Positions 36,033 to 46,172 of a stretch of 64,000 nucleotides of DNA are shown piece after piece; position 1 is the first letter of the stretch; every line of letters begins with the position of its first letter. Under the pieces are notes generated by a model. It was not told the DNA's origin. It did no database searches and saw only the letters and a program-made list of their open reading frames with translations. Origin of the DNA: Quillaja saponaria (lineage: Eukaryota > Streptophyta > Magnoliopsida > Fabales > Quillajaceae); the NCBI GenBank assembly GCA_029379385.1, contig CM055618.1, forward strand, positions 17,957,071-18,021,070. Reading direction: 5' to 3'. Position numbers and translations under genes: made by a program.

Positions 36033-38537
36033 TTATCTAGCATCATCAGTTCTCAATTGTGAGAAAACATCATTTACTGTAATATTGGATTCATCGTCCC
36101 CCAAAATGGCTGTATCATCTACTTCAGTAAATGAGTTGAGTGAAGGAAGACGCCGAACATTGGGCAATGCAAGAGGTGCGGAAGCATCAGTTGTGCTGTC
36201 CTCATGAGGCTCTCTCAGCCTTGCCCCTCGCTGAAGCTGCAGCGCATACTCCAAGTCCCACAGTACATCACCCATGTTAGGCCTCTCAGAACCATCTTCT
36301 TGCAAGCATTTTTCTGCAATCACACTAAATTTTCTTAGTGAGTTAGGATCTATCTGAACCCTAATTGAAGGATCAATAATCTCTTCAAGTTTCCCTTTCT
36401 TCTTGCATAGGATTCCCCACTCAGCTAAATTTGCTTGCTCCCTTGGAAGTATGGGATCAATTGCTGGTCTTGCACATAACACTTCTAAAAGAACTACCCC
36501 AAATGAGTAAACATCAGATTTTTCTGTTAACTGTTCAGACCTAAAATACTCAGGGTCAAGGTAACCAAAAGTGCCTTTGACACCTGTGCTGACATAGGTT
36601 TGATCAAGAGTGCCTGTTCTTGAAAGACCAAAGTCAGCAACTTTTGCAATATGGTTTTCATCAAGCAAGATGTTAGTGGACTTAACGTCACGATGAATGA
36701 TTCCGCCAGCTGATCCTTTGTGAAGATAATCAAGACCTCTTGCAGCATCGATGCAAATCTCAAGCCTTTGCTTCCAAGACAAGCTTGGAAAATTTGAATT
36801 GTATAGATGATCCCTGAGTGTCCCTTTTTCCATAAACTCATAAACCAGTATCATCTCATAATTTTCATCGCAATACCCAATTAAGGAAACAAGATGACGA
36901 TGACGAATTTTGGATAACACCATGATCTCAGTCTGGAATTCTGGAAGACCTTGACCTGATCCCGGCTCACTTCTTTTCACAGCCACTTTTGTTCCATTTC
37001 TGAGAATTCCCCTATAGACGTTACCAAACCCCCCCTTTCCGATCAGCCGTTTCTCATCAAAGTTGTTTGTGGCAAATTGAAGGTCCGAGAAAGATATTTT
37101 CAATCCAAGATTTAGATTAGGAAAAGGGGAACTATGGATGGTTAATTCAGTCTCTCTGCTTTGAGAACTCCCTCCTCCATTTACTGGCATAGGTGACCAT
37201 TCTGAATTTTCAACTGGCGTAGGTTTCCTGAATTTCCTACCCAACATGAACCCAACTAATAAGATACAGATTAGGGCTAAACCTCCAAGAACTGAACCCA
37301 GCACTAGAGGAAGATGATCCGTAGTTTTATTTATAGGGATAGGAACTAAACCTGATGTGTCAATGACTTCCAATATTTCTAGCCCATTCAAAAATGCAGT
37401 TTTTTTTGGAGAATCTCTGTGAATGCCTATACTAATATTAACAAGCTCAGAACTATCAGAAGCAACTGGAAAATCTAGATAAAAAGGATAAGCTTGGTTG
37501 TTGGAGTAGTTATAGGAATTGATTATCTGACTGAAGTTGCTGGAGATGTAAAGATTGAAGAATATATCACCGGCAAATGTACTAAAAGTGTCACAGAAAT
37601 GAACCCGAACAAGGTGAACGGCATTTTTTTTCACACCAAAACCCCATGTTATGTTGAATAAATTCGACTGGTTGTCAGAGTCTGCATTCATCTCTTTGGC
37701 AGTCTGATAGACTTGATCAGGAGCAAAATAATAAATTTTTTCGTCTCGGAAATTAAGCTTAGAAGAGTAAACCGCGCTATTCTTAGCAGTCCCTTTATTA
37801 TAGAGGAAAGAGTCATCCGTGTCCCAGTTTCTCCATAGAGTTTCCTTCTCTGGTTTGATAGCAAGCCCTCCAACATTAATTGTATAAGTCGATTGTAACA
37901 CCTTAGAGAGTAAACCCTTGTAATCACTTCTATGTGTGACTTCATCTTGAGTAAAATTTACAACAGGGATTCGAAAAACTTCTATGGCATTTACAAATGC
38001 AAACGATGAGCCCACAGGTATAAAATCGATTTGGAACTTACTGCTTCTGATGTTCAGAAAAAATTCCTTTTGTAAAGGAGATTTGCTAGAACTTTCGGCA
38101 CTGAAATTATGCAACAGTAAGAACCCGGAAGCTGAAACATTGAAAAGGGCCGTGGGCAAATTACTTGTGGAAGAGAAAGCGAAAAAATGGAGGCGTACCA
38201 GATGACTACCAAACCCGTCGATATCAAACTCATATGAAGATGGGTGACGAAAAATCCTTGCAGTTTGATAGAGTTGAGATGTCTGTGAGGAGGTGCTACT
38301 TTCTTTCTCAGTGCCGCTCTTTGCAAAATACAAGGTTTTGGAATTTGTATCCCCAATGAAATTCCTACCACTCTCGTTTACGCTGGCATCAGACCCACAA
38401 TTGATGAAATACTTATCTGGGATATCGTACGCTAATGAGAGAAAGTGAAGCGACGAAAACTGGAGGAGAAAAAGCAGAGGAAGGACATGGATTTTACAGA
38501 ATGGCTGCCATAATCTGAAGATCGGAGTGCTGCCCAT
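36033..38537 (-). CDS. CrRLK1L-family receptor-like kinase (At5g24010-like)
   Basis: Intronless, 834 residues from this Met; the frame also has a Met nine codons upstream (38564). A signal peptide (VLPLLFLLQFSSLHFLSLA) is followed by two malectin-like modules (about residues 38-395), many N-glycosylation sites, and a transmembrane helix LVLGSVLGGLALICILLVGF near 410-430. The kinase domain has the Gly loop GKGGFGNVYRG near 500-510, VAVKR with the catalytic Lys near 521, IIHRDVKSTNILLDE near 613-627 (RD kinase) and DFGLSRTG near 635, so it should be active. FERONIA-like members sense RALF peptides and cell-wall state; this one resembles the less studied At5g24010 branch. Confidence 0.95.
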   Translation of the reverse strand: MGSTPIFRLWQPFCKIHVLPLLFLLQFSSLHFLSLAYDIPDKYFINCGSDASVNESGRNFIGDTNSKTLYFAKSGTEKESSTSSQTSQLYQTARIFRHPSSYEFDIDGFGSHLVRLHFFAFSSTSNLPTALFNVSASGFLLLHNFSAESSSKSPLQKEFFLNIRSSKFQIDFIPVGSSFAFVNAIEVFRIPVVNFTQDEVTHRSDYKGLLSKVLQSTYTINVGGLAIKPEKETLWRNWDTDDSFLYNKGTAKNSAVYSSKLNFRDEKIYYFAPDQVYQTAKEMNADSDNQSNLFNITWGFGVKKNAVHLVRVHFCDTFSTFAGDIFFNLYISSNFSQIINSYNYSNNQAYPFYLDFPVASDSSELVNISIGIHRDSPKKTAFLNGLEILEVIDTSGLVPIPINKTTDHLPLVLGSVLGGLALICILLVGFMLGRKFRKPTPVENSEWSPMPVNGGGSSQSRETELTIHSSPFPNLNLGLKISFSDLQFATNNFDEKRLIGKGGFGNVYRGILRNGTKVAVKRSEPGSGQGLPEFQTEIMVLSKIRHRHLVSLIGYCDENYEMILVYEFMEKGTLRDHLYNSNFPSLSWKQRLEICIDAARGLDYLHKGSAGGIIHRDVKSTNILLDENHIAKVADFGLSRTGTLDQTYVSTGVKGTFGYLDPEYFRSEQLTEKSDVYSFGVVLLEVLCARPAIDPILPREQANLAEWGILCKKKGKLEEIIDPSIRVQIDPNSLRKFSVIAEKCLQEDGSERPNMGDVLWDLEYALQLQRGARLREPHEDSTTDASAPLALPNVRRLPSLNSFTEVDDTAILGDDESNITVNDVFSQLRTDDAR

Positions 38538-38564
38538 CTGAAAAGAGTGGAGTTTGAAGTTCAA

Positions 38565-39105
38565 TGAACACTAGAATCGTGTAAGAGAGAGACTAATAGG
38601 TCAAGCTGTAGACTTGGTAGCAATTGAAGGCCTCCCTCCCCAGCACGACGCGAGAATAGACTAGTAAGAAATTTCTAACCATGTCAATATGTCATGGTTG
38701 ATTGGTTTGAGCAAAACCCTTTTGTCTTTTTATGGTTTTGCAAGTTATTGTGACGTAGAAATATATTGCATTATTGGAACTGAATAGAAATAAAGGGGAA
38801 CTGGCCCCCCCCCCCCCCCAAAAAAAAAAAGGAGAGTAGAAATAAAGTGAATGGATCCCAAAGAACAAGCAGGGAGCAATCGAATTATAGAACACGGTAA
38901 TAACTGCAGAAAGGTGTTATCCAGCGAGCCATTTGGGCCAACAAGCTCAACCACGCAATTCGATTGAACCATCTAAGAGAGGCCTTTAACCCATTTCTAA
39001 GCCCATTCAAATAGACTTCCAGATACCAGAGTAATCGCCGCGTTGCGCCCCTAGTTTTGTTTTCTCCATTGCTGTCTCTGTCTTCCAGGTTCTACTCCTT
39101 TTGGG
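38565..39105. promoter_or_regulatory. Divergent promoter region between CrRLK1L and MEE59-like genes
   Basis: The two genes diverge and share about 620 bp. A C15-A11 homopolymer junction lies at 38805-38830. The MEE59-like gene has its own TATA box nearby. No clear TATA was seen for the kinase. Confidence 0.5.
38805..38830. repeat. C15-A11 homopolymer tract
   Basis: Fifteen C followed by eleven A in the shared promoter. Such junctions often mis-size in sequencing. Confidence 0.9.
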
Positions 39106-39113
39106 TATAAATA
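39106..39113 (+). promoter_or_regulatory. TATA box of the MEE59-like gene
   Basis: GGTATAAATAT at 39104-39114, about 80 bp upstream of the ATG. Confidence 0.6.
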
Positions 39114-39186
39114 TTTGCACTTCCCATCTACATGATTTTGTGGCACTTTTGGTGGGGAGAGATATTAAACCACAGAGTGGAACATA

Positions 39187-39923
39187 ATGGTGGGGCAGTG
39201 GACGGTAACTAAACCAAGCCGGAGCGATGAGGTTTTGGACGAAGATGAGCAGTTGAGGATCGCCAATCAGATCAGAGATCAATTCGATTCGTTAGCTCCC
39301 AAAAGAGCAGTCAAGCCCAACAGAAGCGAGCCCTACACATCCACACCACCAAACCCAGTTGACTCCACCGCCGTCGCCCAAAATATTCCGGAGCTTGATA
39401 AACTTCAATCTCTTCAATCTGAATCCCATGTCTGTAATGATTTCTCCTAATATTTTTTGCTCAATTTTTGATAAAAAGTGAAACTTTTGGTCTCTCTCTG
39501 ACAGCCTTCAAATTCTTAGGCTTTACTTTCAGCAGAGGGATATAAAGACGTGCAAGATGAGTTTGTAGAGACCCAATACTATAAGGAATTGGGATCCGTT
39601 GACAAGCAGCATCACACGGTTCTTGAATCAATCTATTCCTTTAATCCTTCAAGTTTTGTAATTTTCGATTGTAAATTTCACTTTTGGTAATTTTTTTTAT
39701 TTTTTTTTCTGGATTTGTGTTTCAGACAGGAACTGGGTTTATAAAGATGATGACAGAAAAAGGCGAAGATGGGTATGGCATTCAATTGCAGAGAAGCCAT
39801 GGTGGTATAGGTGGAGCAGGATACCCTGCCTTTAAAAGTAACCCTGCAACAAACGACTGGGTTCCCAACATTAACGAACAAGTTTTCATCTCGTCAAAGC
39901 CAAATCGGAGTGAGAGTTCTTAG
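39187..39923 (+). CDS. MEE59-like small plant protein
   Basis: Three exons (39187..39433, 39533..39618, 39726..39923) join in phase to a 176-residue hydrophilic protein. The start MVGQWTVTKPSRSDEVLDED, the segment QIRDQFDSLAPKR...KPNRSEP, the middle DEFVETQYYKELGSVDKQHH and the GTGFIK after exon 2 recall the maternal-effect embryo arrest 59 family of land plants, named from an Arabidopsis mutant screen; its biochemical role is unknown. There is no signal peptide, membrane segment or known domain. The first donor used is TCT|gtaatg, which gives the only in-frame junction. The family name is from memory of the N-terminus, so moderately sure. Confidence 0.75.
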
Positions 39924-40470
39924 ATATAATTCATCAGATAAGGATGATCGGTTGGGTGGGTTGAAAAATCAGTAATAATAATATAATGTGATTATGTTTT
40001 TAATTACTTCAAAACACCAATGTCTAAATTGTTTTTGTCATGTATTGAATAATGTACTTGATTTTAATCTCTCATAATTGTCTAATTTTTAAATCATTTT
40101 ATCTCTTTCTTAGATATAAATACAAAAATTTTGTATAATTTAATGATTAATGATTAATGATTAAAATTTTGTTGTAAAGATATAAAAGTAATTTATATAG
40201 ATTATTATATTTATGTTTAAATGTAGTTATTTTACTAATTTATAATATGTAAATGAAAAAAATAAAATTTAATTAATAAATTTTAAATCATGAAAGATAA
40301 AAATAAAAATGATTGAGAAGATTAAAAAAAAAATTCAACTGAAAAATGATATAATTAACAAGACAAGAGATAAGTTTCAATAATTTCATCAATGTTATTA
40401 CCAAAAATACAGGCATGAAGGCAACTAAACTTAGATTTAGCTCAAAAGTATAATTACTTGTTAAAAAATA
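39924..40470. other. AT-rich spacer
   Basis: Strongly AT-rich sequence between the MEE59-like gene and the P450 cluster, with a short TAATGATTAATGATTAATGAT repeat near 40140-40162. No gene was seen. Confidence 0.4.
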
Positions 40471-40479
40471 TGTTCGGAA

Positions 40480-42790
40480 TTCAGGTAACATCTCCAGAGT
40501 GAGACAAAACATGGTTCAATTGGACGTCGTTTGCACATGGCTTCCAATGGGACAGCCTTGGGCATGGTAGCTCCACCTCCTTCGGTCAATGTCAATTTTT
40601 TCCTCACTTGTCCTCTCCCAATCAAAGCACTGAATCAATGAGCCCAAAGTCAAGCCCAGTGTTCCTTGCCAGGCCTGCTCCAGAACATGACCTCCTTCCC
40701 AGCCCAAAATGGATTAACTTTATGTGTCCAACCTTCCCCATTCTCGTACCTCTCGGGCTTGAAACTTGTTTGGGTCGGTCCAAATATTCTTGTCTCTTTG
40801 AAAGGCCCATGCATTTACTAACAATATGGTGTCAAGTGGAACATCGTAATCTCCTATGGTGCACTCATCCGAGGAAGGATGTGGGACCAACAATGGAGCA
40901 GCAGGGTATAATCGGAATGTCACGGAGATAATATTCTGAAGGTAAGGTAGATTTGAAAAGTCTGATTCCTCTATCAAGCGGTCTTGACCCATACGAGTGT
41001 CCTACTCTTCATTTACCTTCTTCATCACCTGTGGATGGTTTAGTAAATTGGACATTGCCCATTCTAGTGTTACAGCTGTTGGGTCTGTCCCAGCAACTAT
41101 CAAGATCTGCAAGAGAGTTGGAGAGTTGAAGAGTTTTTTTTTTTTTTTTTTTTTTCAGTGACTATCCTAATAGAAAAAAATAATAATAATTTTATATTTG
41201 AAAATTTATTTATAGTGGAGTATAGCTATTTTTAAGAAAACGATAAAATTTATTAAATAGTTGAGCCAACTTGCTTGCTTAATGAAAATTTGTAGCAGAG
41301 TACTATCCCTTGTCGGTCGAGCATATTCCGGTCAAATAATTTTCCCATTTTATAGGAATTAGGAAAAATTATGTTTTTCCGAGTAATCAAGAAAACCAAA
41401 ACAGTTAATAAAGTATAGCTATTTTTAGAAGAAAAAAATAATAAAAAAATTTGTCAAATATTTAAGCTGAATAATATTGACGACTTTATAAAAAATTGTA
41501 GCAGAGTATTATTTCTTTTCGGTCTAGAGATTCCCAAAAACTATTCATCCCATTTGACAGCAATTAGAAAAAAATAATTTATTTTCAAGTAATTTGGAAA
41601 TGTACTTGAACTCCTAATTTAGTATAAGTCATTTGAGAAACTTATCATTAAATCAAATCAAATCATAACGTATGTTATTTTGTGAATATAAATATAATTT
41701 CTATATAAATATTGAACGAGAGTTTTAAAAAATTTGAATTCTCATTGTATTAAATAAATTTAAAATTGTTGGCTGATTTTGATCTAAATCTTTAATGACT
41801 AACTCACGAGTGCTCAAGAGCTAAATTTAACTTATTGACACTCTAGTAGTCAAGTATCATCTATTTTCGATTAAACAAGTCAACTCGACTAAATGATTCT
41901 TTTGTCACAATATTGTAATTTACATATAATTAATGAATTAGACAAAGAATTACTTACCATAATAAGGCCTTTGATGATTTGGTCGGTGTAATACTCAGGC
42001 TACAATTCTTGTAAGGAAATTAGATGATCAATCATTGTATTTGTTTTCTCTTTCTTATTCCGGTGCTCATCAATTAGTCTTTGAAAAAAGGAATCAACCT
42101 TCTTCTCAATCTTCCCCAACTTCTTTGCAGCACCATCAAGAAACCCAAGAAATCCCCAAGGTTCGACCCCACCCCAATTTCCAGTATCTCTTTTGTTATC
42201 TCTCTAAACTGCATCATTTCTTCCACGTCCGTTATGTCACAGTGGTCTCCATAGTAGCGTTCCCTGTGACCATTCTTATTATAATATTAAACATCAGCTC
42301 CGAAAACTTTGGCTTAAGTTCTACTTTGGAATCCTGATTGGATGTCTTTTGTAGCAACTTCTTAATTTCGTCGCATTGGATGCCTAAGAACGAGTTGAGA
42401 AGATCTCAAGCGAGCTAATGCGACGTAAATTTTGCCAGTGGTCGCCATAGGGTGCGTGGACAAGTGTCGTGTAATTGTAACTGAGGTGCTTTCCTTTGAG
42501 AGAGGGAGGACGATTTGCTAGAATGATGTCGTTTTTGGTGAAGCACTGTTCAATAGCAGATGCGGATAATATGATGACTACAAAACGGGGCCATATTTTC
42601 GTGACATGTGGTGGAAGGTGCGATGGAGGGGTTGTTTTAGTTGGAGGAGATTTCCAATGAATGGAATATAAGCTGGGCCAGGTGGGAGTTTTTTGTGTCT
42701 ACTTGTTTGGGAAAGGAGCTTCAAAGTTAGAAGGATGAGGAAAATGAGAGAGAAGGCTGAGTAGTAAATAATAATTAATGTGTTATCCAT
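40480..42790 (-). pseudogene. CYP81 cytochrome P450 pseudogene (copy a)
   Basis: The two-exon CYP81 layout is kept: start at 42790 (MDNTLIIIYYSAFSLIFLIL, then [15 protein letters not shown]), an intron bounded by gtaagtaat near 41958 and an acceptor at about 41108, and a second exon with [20 protein letters not shown]. Damage is extensive. Exon 1 has frame breaks through the WxxxR region. Exon 2 has an in-frame stop soon after the I-helix, and the ExxR motif is VTFR. The heme loop is reached only by changing frame (40610-40700). A poly-T run sits in the intron near 41133-41157. It is the most decayed of the three copies. Confidence 0.88.
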
Positions 42791-43170
42791 GGAGAAAATA
42801 ATTTGGTTTTTTTTTTTTTTAGTTTGCTTTTTATGATTCCATGAATTGTAACTAAGCCTGGGGGTTTTATATATAAGGCTTCCTGTGTGTGAGTTACAGG
42901 AAGCAAAAATCATTTTGCATTTTGCATGTATTTTCTTACGTAGGATCGAAGCTTGTAGTGCGTATAGATGCGAAGTAATTCATTTCTTTAGATAAGTCTG
43001 ATGGGCTACTTGGCTCTTGGCGTAAGCGGAAATTGACATGTACCGCTCTATGAAACTGCCCAGATACACATAATTGGCCCACACCGAACAGAAATTTCAA
43101 TGAATGACTCACTCCGAGGGGAAAAGGGGCGAGCTGTAATATGTATTGGAAATATAAGTTTTATATAATA
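42791..43170. other. 5' flank of CYP81 copy a
   Basis: Former promoter region with no coding signal. Confidence 0.4.
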
Positions 43171-43174
43171 TCAA

Positions 43175-43737
43175 TTTTTTTAGGGTAAAATAAATTTATG
43201 TGAGAGTTTAATTCAATGTATTTTATTTCAATTCAATTGAATTTAAATTATTTCTTAATATTTGGAATAAATTATTTAAATAATAGAATTCAAATGAATT
43301 AAATTAAATTATAGTGTTTTGAATATTATTATAACTAATAGAATTCATTTCATTTTAATACTTTTACAAAATTATCCTTGTATTAGTAAAAAATAAAAAA
43401 AATTCCTACAAAAGTAACTTAAATCATTGGTACGAATCTAATACATTATAAGGAGGGAAGAGAAATAAGGGTTAGGAAGAAGAAGGGAAGAAATGAGATG
43501 AGAAATGGGGTAGGAAGAAGAAGGAGGAGTTGTGATTTTTGAGATGTAGATTTGAGAAGTAAAAATAAAGGGTTTATATGTTTTTTTTAATCTAACAAAT
43601 CATATCAATTTTAATGAGAATTCAAAATGAAAAAATGTTATAAAAATATGATTTAGAATGAATTGAATTCTCATGAAAGATAGATATCAAACACAATATT
43701 TTAATCTAAGTTCATTTAGAATGAATTGAATTCTAAA
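43175..43737 (-). mobile_element. Foldback MITE, copy 1 (inverted)
   Basis: About 560 bp. Its reverse complement matches copies 2 and 3 along nearly the whole length: TTCAATTCATTCTAAAT end, AACATTTTTTCATTTTGAATT, a polypyrimidine block, TGCAAGGGTAATTTTGTAAAA and a GAATTGAA-rich end. It encodes no protein and is non-autonomous. The exact ends and target duplication were not resolved. Confidence 0.75.
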
Positions 43738-44245
43738 TCATGCTTTTATAACATTTTTTTTCATTTTGAATTCTCATCAAAATTGATATGATTTCTTAAG
43801 AATTCAATTCAATTAAATTAAAAATACATATATACCCCTTATTTTTACTTCTTCTCATATCCACATCTCAAAAACCAAAACCCATCATCCTTCTTCCTAC
43901 CCCATTTCTCACCTGATCTCTTCCCTTCTTTCTTTCCCCTCCCCTTCCCCTCCTTTCTCTTCCCTCCTTATAATATATTAGACTTGTACCAATGATTTAA
44001 GTTGCTTTTGTAGGATTTTTATTATTATTTTTTACTAATGCAAGGGTAATTTTGTAAAATTATTAAAATAAAATGAATTCTATTAGTTATAATAATATTT
44101 CAAACACTATAATTAAATTTAATTCATTTGAATTCTATCACTTAAATGATTTGTTGCAAATATTAAGAAATAATTTAAATTAAATTGAATTGAATTGAAA
44201 TGAAATGAATTGAATTGAATTGAACTCTCACATAAATTTATCCCA
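43721..44245 (+). mobile_element. Foldback MITE, copy 2
   Basis: Same family as copy 1 in opposite orientation and abutting it, so copies 1 and 2 form an imperfect palindrome of about 1.05 kb centred near 43730. It contains the polypyrimidine block 43880-43970. Confidence 0.75.
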
Positions 44246-44254
44246 AACTCACTC

Positions 44255-44842
44255 TTAGAGTGTGTTTGTAATCACAAAAATTGTAGATTCAATTCATTCT
44301 AAATGAATTTTGATTAAAATCTTGTGTTTAGTATCTATCTTTCATGAGAGTTCAATTCATTCTAAATCATATTTTTATAACATTTTTTCATTTTGAATTC
44401 TTATCAAAATTGGTATGATTTGTTAAGTATTCAATTCAATTCAATTAAACTAAAAATATGAATATACTTTGTAGTTTTACATCTCCTCATATTCACATCT
44501 CAAAAATCACAACCCTCTCATCCTTCTCCCCTACTTTATCTCTCATCTCATCTCTTCCCTTATTTATTTCCCTCTCCTTCCCCTCATTTCTCTTCCCTTT
44601 GTATTAGACCTGAACTAATGATTTAAGTTACTTTTGTAGAAAAAAATATATATTTTATTAATGCAAGGGTAATTTTGTAAAAGTATTAAAATGAATTGAA
44701 TTCTATTAGTTATAATAATATTCCAAACACTATAATTCAATTTAATTCATTTAAATTCTATCACTTAAATAATTTATTCCAAACATTAAAAAATAATTTA
44801 AATTGAATCAAATTGAAATAAAATGAATTGTACTCTTAGTTT
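44255..44842 (+). mobile_element. Foldback MITE, copy 3
   Basis: Direct-orientation repeat of copy 2, beginning TTAGAGTGTGTTTGTAATC. It contains the same landmarks and polypyrimidine block (about 44510-44600). Confidence 0.75.
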
Positions 44843-44994
44843 GTAATTACCTATCAAAATTAATTGTTACTTAACTCACCATATATTGATTCCGAAAAAG
44901 GGGTCTTCGAAACTTTTTTTAAAAATGTGTAATTTATCTTATTTGAAATAGACTCCATACTTTTCTTGTTTGGAGCGACAAAATAGTGTATAAT

Positions 44995-45554
44995 TTAAAT
45001 GAGGGGTTTTTCTATTCTTTGCCTAATGGGCACATGATAAGAAGTATTAATACCCTTATTTTTCTCATTTTTTTTAGAAATGTGTTTCAATTTATTAGTC
45101 ATGGGGTCCCTATTTTATACTGTGACACTAATATCCTTAAACTAAATCCAATATTTACTTAAGTAACTATTTTTAATATAATTTTAATTCTTAAAATCCA
45201 AATTAATAGAAAAATATATTAGAATAAATCACCTATCCCTAACCCTAACGCTAATCCTAGCCCTAGCCCTAGCCTAACCCTAACACTAATCCCAACCCTA
45301 ATCCTAACCCTAACCCAACCCTAAACCTAATCCTAAACCCTAACCCAAATTAAAAATATATTAGAAATAATTACTTAAATAAATATTGAATTTAGTTTAT
45401 GGGTATTAGTGTCCTAGTATAAAGTGTGGACTCCGACACTAATAAATAAGAACACATTCCTATAAAATTAAGAAAAATAAAGGTGTTTAAATGCTTATTA
45501 ATGACTCCTTATCATGTATCCAATGGGCATAGACTAGAAAAATCCTTAAATGAG
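44995..45554. mobile_element. Mutator-like foldback element with telomere-like loop
   Basis: The element is 45004..45545 (542 bp), flanked by the 9-bp direct repeat TTAAATGAG at 44995-45003 and 45546-45554. Its ends are inverted repeats of about 200 bp: GGGTTTTTCTATTCTTTGCC on the left against GGATTTTTCTAGTCTATGCC on the right. A 9-bp duplication with long terminal inverted repeats is the mark of Mutator-like elements. It has no coding capacity, and the loop is a degenerate CCCTAA tract. Confidence 0.88.
45231..45348 (+). repeat. Degenerate telomere-like CCCTAA tract
   Basis: About 118 bp built of CCCTAA and variants (CCCTAG, CCTAAT, CCCAAC), with about seven exact CCCTAA units. Most are hexamers; the plant telomere heptamer CCCTAAA is seen only near 45321 and 45333. 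It lies entirely in the loop of the foldback element. Confidence 0.9.
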
Positions 45555-46172
45555 ATATATTTGAAATTCTTACATTATTTATTTTTTAATTCCACAATAA
45601 ATTGGTTGGATTTTATTTTTTGAAATTCATTTAAGATAAGTTATTGTTTTGTCTCACCTCTTAAATGTCTTTTGTATTATTAACATTATACATTATTTTA
45701 AATTTAGATAAATCAATGAAAAGCCTATCAACACTTCATCTCACATGCTCATCTATTCAACTTCAATTTTTTTTTGTTCCTCTCAACTTTTTTTTTTTTT
45801 TTTTTAATTTTTATTGAACTATAGTTAATATTTCGTCTTTATATTTTTAGTTTAATAATAATTTTATTTAAAAATATTAAGGGTAGAATGGTAAAAAACA
45901 TTCAATTTAAAATGAAATTTTCTTTTGTTTTGTATAAGAGAATTAAAATAAATTTAATACAGTGTGATTTTATTTCAAACATGAATTTTTACTTTAAATA
46001 AATGGACTCGTAAAACTCATTTAAATGAATTGAATTCTATATTTTATTCTATTTCAAGCACATCAAAGGGATTTCCGAATGTTTATCCCCCAACAACTTT
46101 CATATACAGCTCCTCCTTTCTACCTCGGATCATTATGAAGCACATATTGTTTCTATTAAAGAAAGAAGTGGA
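45555..46172. other. AT-rich spacer
   Basis: AT-rich with a T-run near 45788-45805. 45900-46060 has GAATTGAATTC motifs like the MITE ends and may be a fragment of that family. The CYP81 copy b 3' UTR should be just below 46173. Confidence 0.35.

Noticed and set aside
36527..38371. Additional open frames overlapping the receptor kinase
   Set aside because: They are other-frame shadows of the CrRLK1L coding sequence.
45231..45348. Chromosome-end telomere or subtelomere
   Set aside because: The tract is short, degenerate, mostly hexameric and enclosed by inverted arms with a 9-bp target duplication, so it is part of an interstitial mobile element.
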